64,000 nucleotides of DNA, from NCBI GenBank assembly GCA_036677505.1, contig JAVBWK010000009.1, positions 1-64,000 on the forward strand. The letters are read 5' to 3'. Positions 53,369 to 62,586 of the stretch are shown piece after piece. The notes under the pieces were generated by a model. It saw only the letters and a program-made list of their open reading frames with translations. It was not told where the DNA came from and made no database searches. This DNA comes from UBA2227 sp036677505 (lineage in GTDB: Bacteria; Bacillota_I; Bacilli_A; Erysipelotrichales; Erysipelotrichaceae). The translations under genes were made by a program, and so were the position numbers. How positions within the stretch are numbered: position 1 is the stretch's first letter; every line of letters begins with the position of its first letter.

Positions 53369-55033
53369 ATGGCAAAATTAACAAAATATATAAAAAATCC
53401 ATATACAAAAAAGTTTGTTCGCATCGAAGCGAATTCATTTGATGAACTAATGAATCATGAGAAATTACAAATAGAAGCTTGGGATAAATCAAATGGAACA
53501 GGGTTGCTTAGTAACAACTATGTTGTTAAAAAATCAATGGAGTCACATAAAGAAATACTAAAAATGTATTCTGAAATTGTCGTGAGAAATTTGAGTAATA
53601 CTATAGATTATGCAAATTTTTACAAAAAAATTAATGAAGAAGATTCAAAACTAGTGTTCGAACCAAGGATGAAAAAACCAAATAAAGAGATTTTATTCGA
53701 TAAACTAAGTGTTCCTAAAAAGATGCCAATAATCGAGAAGTTGAAAAGAGATTCTTTCGATCGACGAGTTAAAGCTGAAATTGAAGCACAAAAAATATTC
53801 GATAAGCTGTTGTTTGAGTACGAAAAACACTATAAAACTGATTTATCATCATTCGAAGAAAAAGATCGTGCCCGGTTAGCAGATATAAGAAATCAAAATA
53901 GTGAAATTGATAGTAGACGATCAAAATTTTTAAAAAAAGATAAACACGAAGTGGAGTTAATTTTACAGAAAATTTTTGAATCCAAAAAGTATATTGACAA
54001 TAAAATAGTAGCAAGTAAGAAATATAATTTGAACTTTAATTATAAACCTAAAGATGAGCTTGTTTTTATCACTAGACAATTGCCAAATATAACTGATCTT
54101 CCGACCCATTCAGAGTTAAGATGGAATGATATCAAAAAGAAGGTTGATAAGATTAATTGGGAAAAAAGTGACTTAATTAGATTGCATGAGGATGTTACTA
54201 GCCAGTTGATACTAATAACTATATATGATATTTTCTGTTCGATTCCTTCAGATATTATTAGCAAAGTTTTCTTCAAGGGCTATTTTGATAATTTAGACGT
54301 TGATAAAGAGAATAAAACACACAAGACTATATCAATCTATGTAACACGTGATTATTTTATGAGCATAGATTTAATGCATTGTGATTATCGCGCTTGCATT
54401 AGTAATCTTCAAGGCATAAAAAAACCAGATTTTGTTGAGATATTCGATTATCAAACCAATGGCAATATTCAAAGCAATGCAGAAAGAATTACTAAAAAGA
54501 AGAAAATACTAGATGCTCAGAATAGTTTGAGTGAGACATCAAACATACCTGTTAAAACTCAACAAGATGAGTTGAACATCGATAGGAAACAACGAAAGAC
54601 AACTAAGAAAGATAATCTTGAAAGTTCAACTCGCCACCAAAGCTTAAGAAAAAACATTCAAGAGTCTGTGTCGATAACTAATAAAAAGACTAGAAATAGA
54701 AATTCTGAAGATAGTCGAAAACTCACTCCAAAGGCTGATGATTATCAAAAGAGAACTCAAGGTTCGGTTAATGAGTTTAATGAGCGACCAAAAAGAAATG
54801 CAATTGCAAATGGAAAGACAAAAAATAAGAAGGCTTTATTAGTACAAGAAAGTAGCAAAATTATCAAAAATACGAATGATAACAGGCAAACTATAAATAC
54901 TATCACAAAAAATCTAACTTACTCAGCCGTGCTAAATAAAAGTCAAAGCAAAACAGATATGGATGATGTGAGTAAAAAAAGGAAGGTTAAAAAGAGAATC
55001 AAGCCTGATTTTGATCTGGATTTCGAAGATTAG
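53369..55033 (+). CDS. unrecognised basic protein with FDLDFED tail
   Basis: This 554-aa protein has a structured, charged N-terminal two thirds without a known family (YIKNPYTKKFVRIEANS at the start; KTISIYVTRDYFMSIDLMHC near 330). It then has a 160-residue low-complexity, Lys/Asn/Gln/Thr-rich segment. It ends in KKRIKPDFDLDFED. The same ending (basic run, then KPxFDLDFE[E/D]) closes the EVE-like protein at 47635-48228. GGAGG precedes the ATG at 53369; an upstream start at 53318 has no site. It follows the SspD-like gene by 66 bases and may be a new component of this island. Confidence 0.6.
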   Translation: MAKLTKYIKNPYTKKFVRIEANSFDELMNHEKLQIEAWDKSNGTGLLSNNYVVKKSMESHKEILKMYSEIVVRNLSNTIDYANFYKKINEEDSKLVFEPRMKKPNKEILFDKLSVPKKMPIIEKLKRDSFDRRVKAEIEAQKIFDKLLFEYEKHYKTDLSSFEEKDRARLADIRNQNSEIDSRRSKFLKKDKHEVELILQKIFESKKYIDNKIVASKKYNLNFNYKPKDELVFITRQLPNITDLPTHSELRWNDIKKKVDKINWEKSDLIRLHEDVTSQLILITIYDIFCSIPSDIISKVFFKGYFDNLDVDKENKTHKTISIYVTRDYFMSIDLMHCDYRACISNLQGIKKPDFVEIFDYQTNGNIQSNAERITKKKKILDAQNSLSETSNIPVKTQQDELNIDRKQRKTTKKDNLESSTRHQSLRKNIQESVSITNKKTRNRNSEDSRKLTPKADDYQKRTQGSVNEFNERPKRNAIANGKTKNKKALLVQESSKIIKNTNDNRQTINTITKNLTYSAVLNKSQSKTDMDDVSKKRKVKKRIKPDFDLDFED

Positions 55034-55110
55034 CTTGAATTCTAACAATATACATAATTTGAGATTACTGCTACTTGACAAAAAAACTGTAAATGCAAGT
55101 TGATATGTTA

Positions 55111-55116
55111 TATAAT
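55111..55116 (+). promoter_or_regulatory. candidate -10 box before the UPF1-like helicase
   Basis: TATAAT lies 30 bases before the start. The only good -35 (TTGACA, 55075-55080) is too distant, so this remains tentative. Confidence 0.3.
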
Positions 55117-55145
55117 TAACACAACGAACTTTAGTGGGGAAATTG

Positions 55146-58100
55146 ATGGGTACTTGGTCAATCGAAGTAGCACGATCAATCTATGAGGGAAAGTGGTTAA
55201 GCGTTCAATATAAGAACATGAACAATGAGATCACGTTCTTTTGGTGTGCTATTACGGATATTGAACCTAGTAAAAGGCGATTGATTGCGGATGTCTTCAA
55301 CTACGAAAAAGGTGAACGAGTATTAAGTGATTATCAATTGAATTTTGATTCCATCATTCGAGCGTCAGTTATCGAAGGGACTCGTTATTCAAGACCTGAA
55401 AAGCTGATTGCCAAGATGACTGAGAACTATCGTGATTATCAATTTTTATCTGTGCATTCGGTGGACGAAAGATTACTTTCGTACTATCTCGAATGCCTTT
55501 TTTTAGATTCACAGGATGAAGAGCAGGAGTATATTCTGATTGATGAGTTTGATTATCATGTGTTATATGATCGTCGGATGGTATTGGAAAAGGATCAGTT
55601 TGAGAAAGTCTTAGGGATGCTCAGAAACGCATTGAAACTGAAAGACTTTGGTCGCTCCGGCAAGGTCGAATATCTTCAAATGAACTATCTATCCATCGAA
55701 TCTAAGAATAAAGGCCTGATCCCTTTGGTGTATTTCAATGTTATCGTAAACATCAAAGAGCGGTCACTCTATATCAGTCCGCAATATCAGTTCAATCGGC
55801 GAACTGTCTTCTTTGAAGGACAATCGATTTTTCTGATTGAAAAATATATTGATTCAGACTTCGAGCATTTCATCAATCATTTCAGTGAACTTGAGTCTGA
55901 TTTTCTTGAGCAGATTCAGGAGAACAAAGACGTTGATGAACGCATCAACCAGATGCCCTATTTCTTTACGCGTTCCATGTTTATCCGTCAGAACCTTCGT
56001 GATGAGTTTGATAAGATATCCAAGAAATATATCAACGGCACATTGCAGGCTCCGTTAGGAGCGTTTTTCGGTTCCTATCAACGGAATAAACGATACACAA
56101 AACGTCCGGTATTTCTGATCAATGAGAATACCAATTTAAATCAGCTGCGAGTTGTGTACAATGCGATGAATGAGGATATCCAATATGTACAGGGACCTCC
56201 GGGAACAGGGAAGACCGTCTCCATAACTAATATTGTGGCTTCTTGTTTCTTCAATGACCAGAAGACTTTGGTCGTTTCCAATAACAATCAAGCTGTTGAT
56301 AACGTCATAACCAAAATTAAAAGCTTAAAACTGGTCGATGATGAGTATTTCTTGCCATATCTGCGCTTAGGCTCGGATGAGCACATCAACACCGCACTTA
56401 AAAGTGTTCATGAATATCTGATAAAGCACTTTCCTAATAAAAAGAGAAAGTATGTGGATTTTGAAAAGTTCAGAAACATTAAGAATCAGCTAAAGAACAA
56501 AATGTCCGGGATATCGGATTTAGTGAAGGATTATGAGGAATACGTTGAAATCAGTGAGCAGATTGAATCTCTGAAGGATTTGAAAAGCAAAATACTGGCC
56601 GGTAAAGAATCGGATGATTTATCAATTCAACTCAACATTACCGGACTGGACGCCCAAATCGAACATCTGAAATCAACCCTGCCGGATTGCAGCAGCGATG
56701 AATCAGTGTACCGACAGTTTGATGTCGATCCGGTCATGGTGAAGGAGTTCTTTGAAATACTTAGCAACAGAAATATCAACTACTTGTTTGAGACGGATAA
56801 TCAGAGCATTCTAGAGACGTTTTATAAAACTGATCCCAAAACCCGACTTGACGAGTTTCGCCTACTTATCAAAACGGATGAAGGGCTGAGACGGTTGTTA
56901 AAGATATTCCCCGTCATATTCTCAACCAACATCTCCAGTACAAAACTCGGGGAGTATGATGAAGTGTTCGATCTGATGGTTATGGATGAGGCATCTCAGT
57001 GTAACGTTGCTATTTCCTTGGTGCCTATGGCACGATGCAAACGGGCATGTTTTATCGGAGATCAAAATCAGCTGCGCCCGGTCGTTACCATCACTCAATC
57101 GGATAACGAACGCTTGATGAACAACTTTGATATACCGCCGCATTATGATTATCTGAATAACTCGATTATGACCTCCTTGCTCAAAATCGACACTTTATCG
57201 AAGTTCGTATTGCTTAAGAAACATTATCGCTGCCATAAAAAGATTATAGATTTCTCCAATAAGAAGTATTATTCCAGTGCTTTGGAAATCGAATCGAATA
57301 ATACTACGATTTACCCATTAAAACTGATCGATGTCAAAGATACTTCATCTGTAATGAAGAATACTTCCCCTCATGAAGTTGAAATTCTGATCAGAGAACT
57401 GTCCAAAGAAACGGATTTTGAGAATGTGGCGGTCATAACCCCGTTTCGAAATCAGGCGAAGCTGATTCGTCAGGAATTGGCAAGAGCAGGACTGTCAGAC
57501 ATCCGTGTGGGAACAATTCATACCTTCCAAGGAGATGAACGGGAGAAGATTTATGTCAGTCCGGCCATTACGGAACAGACAACATCCGGAACGTACAACT
57601 GGCTCAAACTGAATCAGGAACTCATCAATGTCATGACCACACGACCGCGATCTAATCTGATCGTTATTGCGGATAAAGACCGGATTATGAGATTATCGGA
57701 TAAGAACAATGATGATTTCTCGGAACTTATCAGTTACATCCATTCCAACGGAACCACGGATGTGACTTATTGCAATAATGAGTTATTCGAACAGAGAATA
57801 AGCAATTATAAGTATTACAATACTCAGGTTGAGCAGGATCTGCTTGAAACGATCAGTCATTACATTACAACTAACAGGCAATTTACAGTTAGGAATAATG
57901 TTAAGATAACAGATGTTCTAAAGCTGGATGAGGTAAATGATAAGTTGTTTCTCTTTGGTAAGAAAGCAAGGTTTGACTTCGTGCTCTATGACTTAGCGAA
58001 GAAACCACTGCTTGCGATTGAGATCGTGTATCAAAGTTCAAGATATCAAACAGTTAGGAATCAATCCAATGTTCTGAAGGCTGAGTTGTGTGAGAAGAAT

Positions 58101-58181
58101 AGTATTCGGTTGTTTGAGATTCCGAATGATTATGTGAGGAGGTATAGGATGGTTAGAGATTCTATTATCAGATCTCTCTGA
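55146..58181 (+). CDS. UPF1-like SF1 helicase with DUF2726 C-terminus
   Basis: This 1011-aa protein has an N-terminal ~340 residues of beta-rich sequence, then a superfamily 1B helicase: Walker A QGPPGTGKTVSITN (near 348), VSNNNQAVDNV, Walker B MVMDEASQC (near 613), FIGDQNQLRPV, HYRCHKKI, TIHTFQGDER (near 790). The C-terminal ~120 residues (ARFDFVLYDLAKKPLLAIEI) match DUF2726, a restriction-fold domain. Such helicase-nuclease proteins are frequent in defence islands. The ATG at 55146 follows GTGGGGAA. Codon use is less AT-rich than its neighbours on both sides, suggesting a separate origin. Confidence 0.8.
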   Translation: MGTWSIEVARSIYEGKWLSVQYKNMNNEITFFWCAITDIEPSKRRLIADVFNYEKGERVLSDYQLNFDSIIRASVIEGTRYSRPEKLIAKMTENYRDYQFLSVHSVDERLLSYYLECLFLDSQDEEQEYILIDEFDYHVLYDRRMVLEKDQFEKVLGMLRNALKLKDFGRSGKVEYLQMNYLSIESKNKGLIPLVYFNVIVNIKERSLYISPQYQFNRRTVFFEGQSIFLIEKYIDSDFEHFINHFSELESDFLEQIQENKDVDERINQMPYFFTRSMFIRQNLRDEFDKISKKYINGTLQAPLGAFFGSYQRNKRYTKRPVFLINENTNLNQLRVVYNAMNEDIQYVQGPPGTGKTVSITNIVASCFFNDQKTLVVSNNNQAVDNVITKIKSLKLVDDEYFLPYLRLGSDEHINTALKSVHEYLIKHFPNKKRKYVDFEKFRNIKNQLKNKMSGISDLVKDYEEYVEISEQIESLKDLKSKILAGKESDDLSIQLNITGLDAQIEHLKSTLPDCSSDESVYRQFDVDPVMVKEFFEILSNRNINYLFETDNQSILETFYKTDPKTRLDEFRLLIKTDEGLRRLLKIFPVIFSTNISSTKLGEYDEVFDLMVMDEASQCNVAISLVPMARCKRACFIGDQNQLRPVVTITQSDNERLMNNFDIPPHYDYLNNSIMTSLLKIDTLSKFVLLKKHYRCHKKIIDFSNKKYYSSALEIESNNTTIYPLKLIDVKDTSSVMKNTSPHEVEILIRELSKETDFENVAVITPFRNQAKLIRQELARAGLSDIRVGTIHTFQGDEREKIYVSPAITEQTTSGTYNWLKLNQELINVMTTRPRSNLIVIADKDRIMRLSDKNNDDFSELISYIHSNGTTDVTYCNNELFEQRISNYKYYNTQVEQDLLETISHYITTNRQFTVRNNVKITDVLKLDEVNDKLFLFGKKARFDFVLYDLAKKPLLAIEIVYQSSRYQTVRNQSNVLKAELCEKNSIRLFEIPNDYVRRYRMVRDSIIRSL

Positions 58182-58332
58182 ATTTAATATCTACATTTGT
58201 TAAATAGATAAATTTGGATATTGAGTTAATATGGATTTCAGATTAATTTGAATATTGTTTTAGATCGATTAAGTATATATTAAAAATTTGATATGAGTCA
58301 AGTATATTATGAATATCTTCGAGGAGGTACTT

Positions 58333-60564
58333 GTGAAGAAAACGATAACCTTAGCTATTGTATTTATTGTTGGATTAACATTTATTTATATTGTACAAGC
58401 GAGTAATTCATTAGAATTTCCAATAAATTCATTACCTGATAATAGTATTTTTTACAGTATAACTTCAATATTAGTAGTCTTATGGTCCGAGAAAAACAAG
58501 ATATTTGACAATTTCTTGATAAGATTAGTTTTTATCGTACTTATTGTATTAGGCGCTTTATCTGCTGTTTTTAACTTTTTAATAAACAATCAAGTGTTTA
58601 AAGTTATTACATCCTTGACCGCCCTAACAATCATGGTGTTGTTAACTGTTGTAACGATAAAAAGATTGTTTGCTAACCAAGTGTCTAATGATGTGATTAT
58701 CTTAAAGTTTAGAGTAATGTTCAAAATCAGAAAATTGAATAGAAAATTCGATATTGCTTGTTTGACAGATTCAATCGATCAAATTACGCTATGGTCAACA
58801 AAAAACATTAAGACTAAAAAAAATAACAATGATATAAGAGTAATTGTTGGATTGTATGAAGTAATAAACAATTTAATAACTGAGAATAAATACAAAATCC
58901 AAGATGCTACTATTGAAAACAATGATGGTCTAGATAAATTAAAAGAGTCATACCTGCAGTTCTATTTGATTAATCAAAAAGCTGGACTTGAAACAAACTT
59001 CATTGAATCAATATTGAAGATTGTTAAGCATTTCTACAATGTTAAAAGTCGATCATTTCTTGAATATTACCTAACCATCATTCATGAATTTATTGAGAGA
59101 GACTTCTCGCTTTCATCAAAGGCATCAGATGGTTTTAGATTTGGAAGAAGCATTGTTGGATTTCTAGAGTTTATTAGTGAGAGTTATACTGAAAACAACG
59201 AGTTAAATCCTATGATTCTCAAATCAATGAAACTTTGTATGTATCAGTTTGATAAGTATAGTTTTGATATCTCAGACAAAGTTACAATTCTGATTTTACA
59301 GGAATATGTCAATGCAGTATTGCACTTGTCAAAAAATGGTTATGATTTGACTGACATAAGTGAGCTTAGATCTATTGTTCATAATTTGCATTCTAAATGT
59401 ATACCTAGAAATTTAAAGCTTTTTTATGATTCTAGACTAGACATAATAATTAAAAGTTCTAGTGATAGTGATATTAAAGTTGAGATAATGCATGGTATAT
59501 TTCAAATTGTATTTGCTAACAAGTATGATAAGAGTGTTCTAAATCGAATTGTTAAAATGATGGAATCAATTGTTGAATCGGAGAGCAGTTCAAAATATGT
59601 TGAGAGATACCTTGAACTTCTGTCGAAGATTGATGAATCTAGCCTTAATTATTACACATTAGGCAAGGTTTTTGATCATTTTATAAGTATTGAACTTGAA
59701 AAAAGAGATTTATATTTTGAATCTAGCCTTGGAAAACTTTTAGATAAAAAGGAAAACATCAGTTATTTGTTTAACCAGTTGATTGACTATTCTAACTCAG
59801 AAAACATTGATGATGTTCAAACTTTGACTAATTTCGTAATTGGTAATATATACTATAATGATATAAATATGAGTGAGATTTCTTTTTCGAGGTTCTTTAA
59901 AAAAGTGTTTGACTTAATTACAAGCAAAAATGTTAATGACTCAGATAAAATGATTGAAGCCGTGAATTATCACTTAAAGAATATTGATGATTTTATAAGA
60001 TTTTCTGGTAATGTATCTGTGAACTTAACGATGATATCGCTACTTAGCGATTATCTTGATAATAAAGTCATCAGTAATCGAATACTCGATTTTCTATTGA
60101 AATCAGCCTATGTGGCTATTGAAAGCAATGAAAGTGAAATTTATAATAAAGTATCAAATAGTATAGGATGGCATCTTTTTAGACTAATTCAGAACAGACT
60201 TAAGGGACAATCGACAGATGAAATTAATTCAATCAAGTATGTTTTTAGGAACTACATATCTTTTTACAAGGAAATTTGTGAGTTTAGAGATAAAGACTCA
60301 GTATTTGTTGGAACCGTTGCAGTAGTAAATTTGTCTTTAGTGGATAGTATAATTCTTGACTCGAAAAGCATTGAGGACAAAAAGTATTTCCAAACAATAA
60401 AAAGCTATATGATCAGTGAATTGAAAAGAACCTTAACTGATGAGCAAAGAAACCAAATTAAAAAATCAGCACAAATTAGGAAATATTCGATTGATTCATT
60501 TATAGAGTGCTCAACCAAATCCCCTAAGGAAATTGCAAATAGAATTTTCATTGATTCAATATAA
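58333..60564 (+). CDS. large membrane protein, unknown function
   Basis: This 743-aa protein starts with three to four membrane helices (TLAIVFIVGLTFIYIVQA; IRLVFIVLIVLGALSAVFNF; LTALTIMVLLTVVTI) and continues with about 600 mostly helical, polar residues likely to lie in the cytoplasm. No family motif is recognised. A GTG at 58333 follows GAGGAGG; the ATG at 58309 lies upstream of that site and would include it, so GTG is preferred. The region is among the most AT-rich of the window. It may be a membrane-linked defence effector, but nothing proves this. Confidence 0.5.
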   Translation: MKKTITLAIVFIVGLTFIYIVQASNSLEFPINSLPDNSIFYSITSILVVLWSEKNKIFDNFLIRLVFIVLIVLGALSAVFNFLINNQVFKVITSLTALTIMVLLTVVTIKRLFANQVSNDVIILKFRVMFKIRKLNRKFDIACLTDSIDQITLWSTKNIKTKKNNNDIRVIVGLYEVINNLITENKYKIQDATIENNDGLDKLKESYLQFYLINQKAGLETNFIESILKIVKHFYNVKSRSFLEYYLTIIHEFIERDFSLSSKASDGFRFGRSIVGFLEFISESYTENNELNPMILKSMKLCMYQFDKYSFDISDKVTILILQEYVNAVLHLSKNGYDLTDISELRSIVHNLHSKCIPRNLKLFYDSRLDIIIKSSSDSDIKVEIMHGIFQIVFANKYDKSVLNRIVKMMESIVESESSSKYVERYLELLSKIDESSLNYYTLGKVFDHFISIELEKRDLYFESSLGKLLDKKENISYLFNQLIDYSNSENIDDVQTLTNFVIGNIYYNDINMSEISFSRFFKKVFDLITSKNVNDSDKMIEAVNYHLKNIDDFIRFSGNVSVNLTMISLLSDYLDNKVISNRILDFLLKSAYVAIESNESEIYNKVSNSIGWHLFRLIQNRLKGQSTDEINSIKYVFRNYISFYKEICEFRDKDSVFVGTVAVVNLSLVDSIILDSKSIEDKKYFQTIKSYMISELKRTLTDEQRNQIKKSAQIRKYSIDSFIECSTKSPKEIANRIFIDSI

Positions 60565-60642
60565 TAAATTATCGTTTTACATAAAAAGCTTGATTTGGAC
60601 TTTATGTTAAAATATGCAGTGAGACTGCAAGAAAGGGAAAAT

Positions 60643-60900
60643 ATGTCATATAGTAAAGAGAAAAGAGAATGGTATCTTACCCTGGAAGGTTGGAAAGAAG
60701 GTGATTTTTACTACGATACAGGTGGTGTGACTCGTGGTTCAGTACCGGATGTTTTTGTAGCAAAGTATGAGTACATCGAAGAGTTTTCATCAGCATTTGA
60801 TAAAAATCCAATTTTGAAAGTGTCTTGTATTGAGATTATTGATGAAAAACTTCATGATGAATTACTCAAGAGATTCGGTAATTGTCCAAGAAACCTCTAA
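60643..60900 (+). CDS. small hypothetical protein
   Basis: This 85-aa protein has no known motif (WYLTLEGWKEGDFYYDTGG). AAAGGGA is placed well ahead of the ATG at 60643, so the longer frame from 60595 is not used. It stands between the large membrane protein gene and the riboswitch region. Confidence 0.5.
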   Translation: MSYSKEKREWYLTLEGWKEGDFYYDTGGVTRGSVPDVFVAKYEYIEEFSSAFDKNPILKVSCIEIIDEKLHDELLKRFGNCPRNL

Positions 60901-61019
60901 ATAGATTACAATAACTTGACGGGATTAAATAGATAACTCTGTTCGAAGTTATTCATTATTTGAAGAATTGAGAATCATTTGTTATCACTTATCAGTAATA
61001 TTTTACACTCCTTGAAAGT

Positions 61020-61102
61020 TCCTATTCAGAGTGTGCTAGAGACTGGCTCAGTGATCACACAGCAACCTGCCCACGGCAAGGTGCTAAACCCAGCGCGATA
61101 GG
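61020..61102 (+). ncRNA. SAM-I (S-box) riboswitch, first copy
   Basis: The S-box core is clear: AGAGTGTG..AGAGACTGGCTC, then AGCAACCTGC and AAGGTGCTAAACCCAGC, closed by P1 strands TCCTAT and ATAGG. It is followed by an intrinsic terminator, so SAM binding should stop transcription. No methionine or SAM genes follow. Confidence 0.85.
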
Positions 61103-61122
61103 TGAGTGACGTTTGTTATGCT

Positions 61123-61150
61123 GCTCTCCAACGTGGGGAGCATTTTTTGT
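61123..61150 (+). terminator. terminator of the first riboswitch
   Basis: GCTCTCC-AACGT-GGGGAGC followed by A and six T residues is the expression platform of the first S-box. Confidence 0.85.
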
Positions 61151-61170
61151 TCTTTGACAACTAAATGTAG

Positions 61171-61267
61171 ATTCCTATCAAGAGAGTGTGAGAGACTGGC
61201 TCAATGACCACTCGGCAACCGGCGTTATGTACGGTGCCAATTCCAGCGTTAACCGACAGATAGGGAG
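61171..61267 (+). ncRNA. SAM-I (S-box) riboswitch, second copy
   Basis: A second full S-box: CAAGAGAGTGTGAGAGACTGGC, TCGGCAACCGGC, ACGGTGCCAATTCCAGC, with P1 formed by TTCCTATC and GATAGGGA. No terminator follows. The 3' strand of P1 overlaps a GGGAGGG ribosome binding sequence, which suggests control of translation. It lies 21 bases after the first terminator. Confidence 0.88.
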
Positions 61268-61315
61268 GGCTTCATGCTTTTCCTTTGTGTCGTGTTGAAG
61301 AAAGAGAGGAAAATC

Positions 61316-61666
61316 ATGAAGATCAACTACAACCCCAAACCTTACAAAGCCGTGCAAAACAACTGGTGTGACTGGATGCATATGCGACACATCCGCTATC
61401 ACGGTAAAGTGAGGTATCGCAATGGTATTTACAACTTGGACATACCGGCTGACAGTCAGCTGCTTATCTTAAGACTGATCGTGGATGGTTATGTGCATAA
61501 GGTCAGTCAGGACGCCTATGTCATGATTCATCCGGATTATCTGTTTATCAACTTCGACCCCATGTTTAACAGACCTCAGATCATGAGCATCCGAACCGTG
61601 TGGCTCAACCTCAAAGGGCGGTTGCTTGAGATCGTGGAAGAGCAGGGGGTTTCCCATGTTTTATAG
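61316..61666 (+). CDS. hypothetical protein under tandem SAM riboswitches
   Basis: This 116-aa protein has no recognised family (NYNPKPYKAVQNNWCDWMHM at the start). The ATG at 61316 has AGAGAGG six bases before it. A second in-frame ATG at 61274 lies behind the GGGAGGG that overlaps riboswitch P1; if used, the protein is 14 residues longer. Its end overlaps the next gene by 11 bases. Control by S-box riboswitches implies a link with SAM or methionine status, but the protein itself gives no clue. Confidence 0.6.
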   Translation: MKINYNPKPYKAVQNNWCDWMHMRHIRYHGKVRYRNGIYNLDIPADSQLLILRLIVDGYVHKVSQDAYVMIHPDYLFINFDPMFNRPQIMSIRTVWLNLKGRLLEIVEEQGVSHVL

Positions 61667-62441
61667 GAGCAGTTTCAAAATTGAGTATGTGGAGTTGGAC
61701 GATGTAGTGCCGATTGAATATAAGCGCATCAATGACGACGGATTGTTTATCATGCCCTGCATGATCGAACATGACTCACTGGACATCCTGATTGCCTGTG
61801 TCGGAGATTTAGCGTCTTACGGACGTTTTGACCATCAGCTCAACCTGTTGTTTCATCAGCTTCAACTTCAGCCGCTGCGTCAGACACCGACCATCACGGC
61901 CATCGATGCCAATGTCTTTCTTAACTATCTTAAAGACACCACGCAGTTCTATACGGACATCCGCCATATCACCGATGTCTCATCACTGTTTGTGCTCAGA
62001 GCATTTCCTTATGATGTCAGTGAGTATGAAAAGACCAAGGTGATTGCGGTGGATGATGATTTTCAGATCAACGGAAAACCGCGGGTAATGATCGGTGGTA
62101 ACAATGACCGAATATTCCCGTATATCCGGGCATTTAACATGAAGAAGGGCCGATATCAGGACGGATACTATTTCGTTCAGATCAGTGCTCACTCACCGAT
62201 ACACACCGAAATCCTGTTTGATCCAAAGTTTGTCAATACGGTTGTCTCCGGCTGTCTGCTCATCCAGGTAGTTCACAATTATGAAACCGATCAGGCAGCA
62301 TCCGAATGGTTTGGACGGATCATCATCCCCCAGATCCTTCATATCAGCCGTTTAGCCTACGTTATTGTCAGTCTGAACGAACAGTTTGGACATTCGGTCA
62401 TGTATGACCGACTGATAAATCAAAGCATTATTTATAAATAA
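61656..62441 (+). CDS. hypothetical protein, second gene of riboswitch operon
   Basis: This 261-aa soluble protein has no known domain (DDVVPIEYKRINDDGLFIM near the start, then IPQILHISRLAYVIVSLNEQ). AGGGGG is set well before the ATG at 61656, which overlaps the previous gene. It shares control by the tandem S-boxes and is followed by a strong terminator, closing a two-gene operon. It is GC-richer than the AT-rich island to its left. Confidence 0.6.
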   Translation: MFYRSSFKIEYVELDDVVPIEYKRINDDGLFIMPCMIEHDSLDILIACVGDLASYGRFDHQLNLLFHQLQLQPLRQTPTITAIDANVFLNYLKDTTQFYTDIRHITDVSSLFVLRAFPYDVSEYEKTKVIAVDDDFQINGKPRVMIGGNNDRIFPYIRAFNMKKGRYQDGYYFVQISAHSPIHTEILFDPKFVNTVVSGCLLIQVVHNYETDQAASEWFGRIIIPQILHISRLAYVIVSLNEQFGHSVMYDRLINQSIIYK

Positions 62442-62459
62442 GCATACTATTTGAGTAAT

Positions 62460-62485
62460 GGATGGCTTGCCATCCTTTTCTTTTT
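62460..62485 (+). terminator. intrinsic terminator after riboswitch operon
   Basis: GGATGGC-TT-GCCATCC is followed by TTTTCTTTTT, 18 bases after the stop codon. Confidence 0.85.
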
Positions 62486-62503
62486 CAGTAGATAAAAATA
62501 CGT

Positions 62504-62509
62504 TATAAT
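62504..62509 (+). promoter_or_regulatory. candidate -10 box of GNAT gene
   Basis: A perfect TATAAT lies 78 bases before the GNAT start; the -35 region is poor. Confidence 0.35.
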
Positions 62510-62586
62510 GTAACGGACCAATACACTTTACTGATTGCTCATAGTTGAAATGTCGAGCTATTCAGAGTGAGGAAGAGAGATAACCT

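Noticed and set aside
38950..55033. A cysteine desulfurase (SspA) within the island
   Set aside because: No PLP-dependent enzyme motif was seen in any frame; sulfur is presumably supplied from elsewhere in the genome.
55075..55116. TTGACA and TATAAT as one promoter before the UPF1-like gene
   Set aside because: They are separated by 30 bases, far more than a normal spacer.
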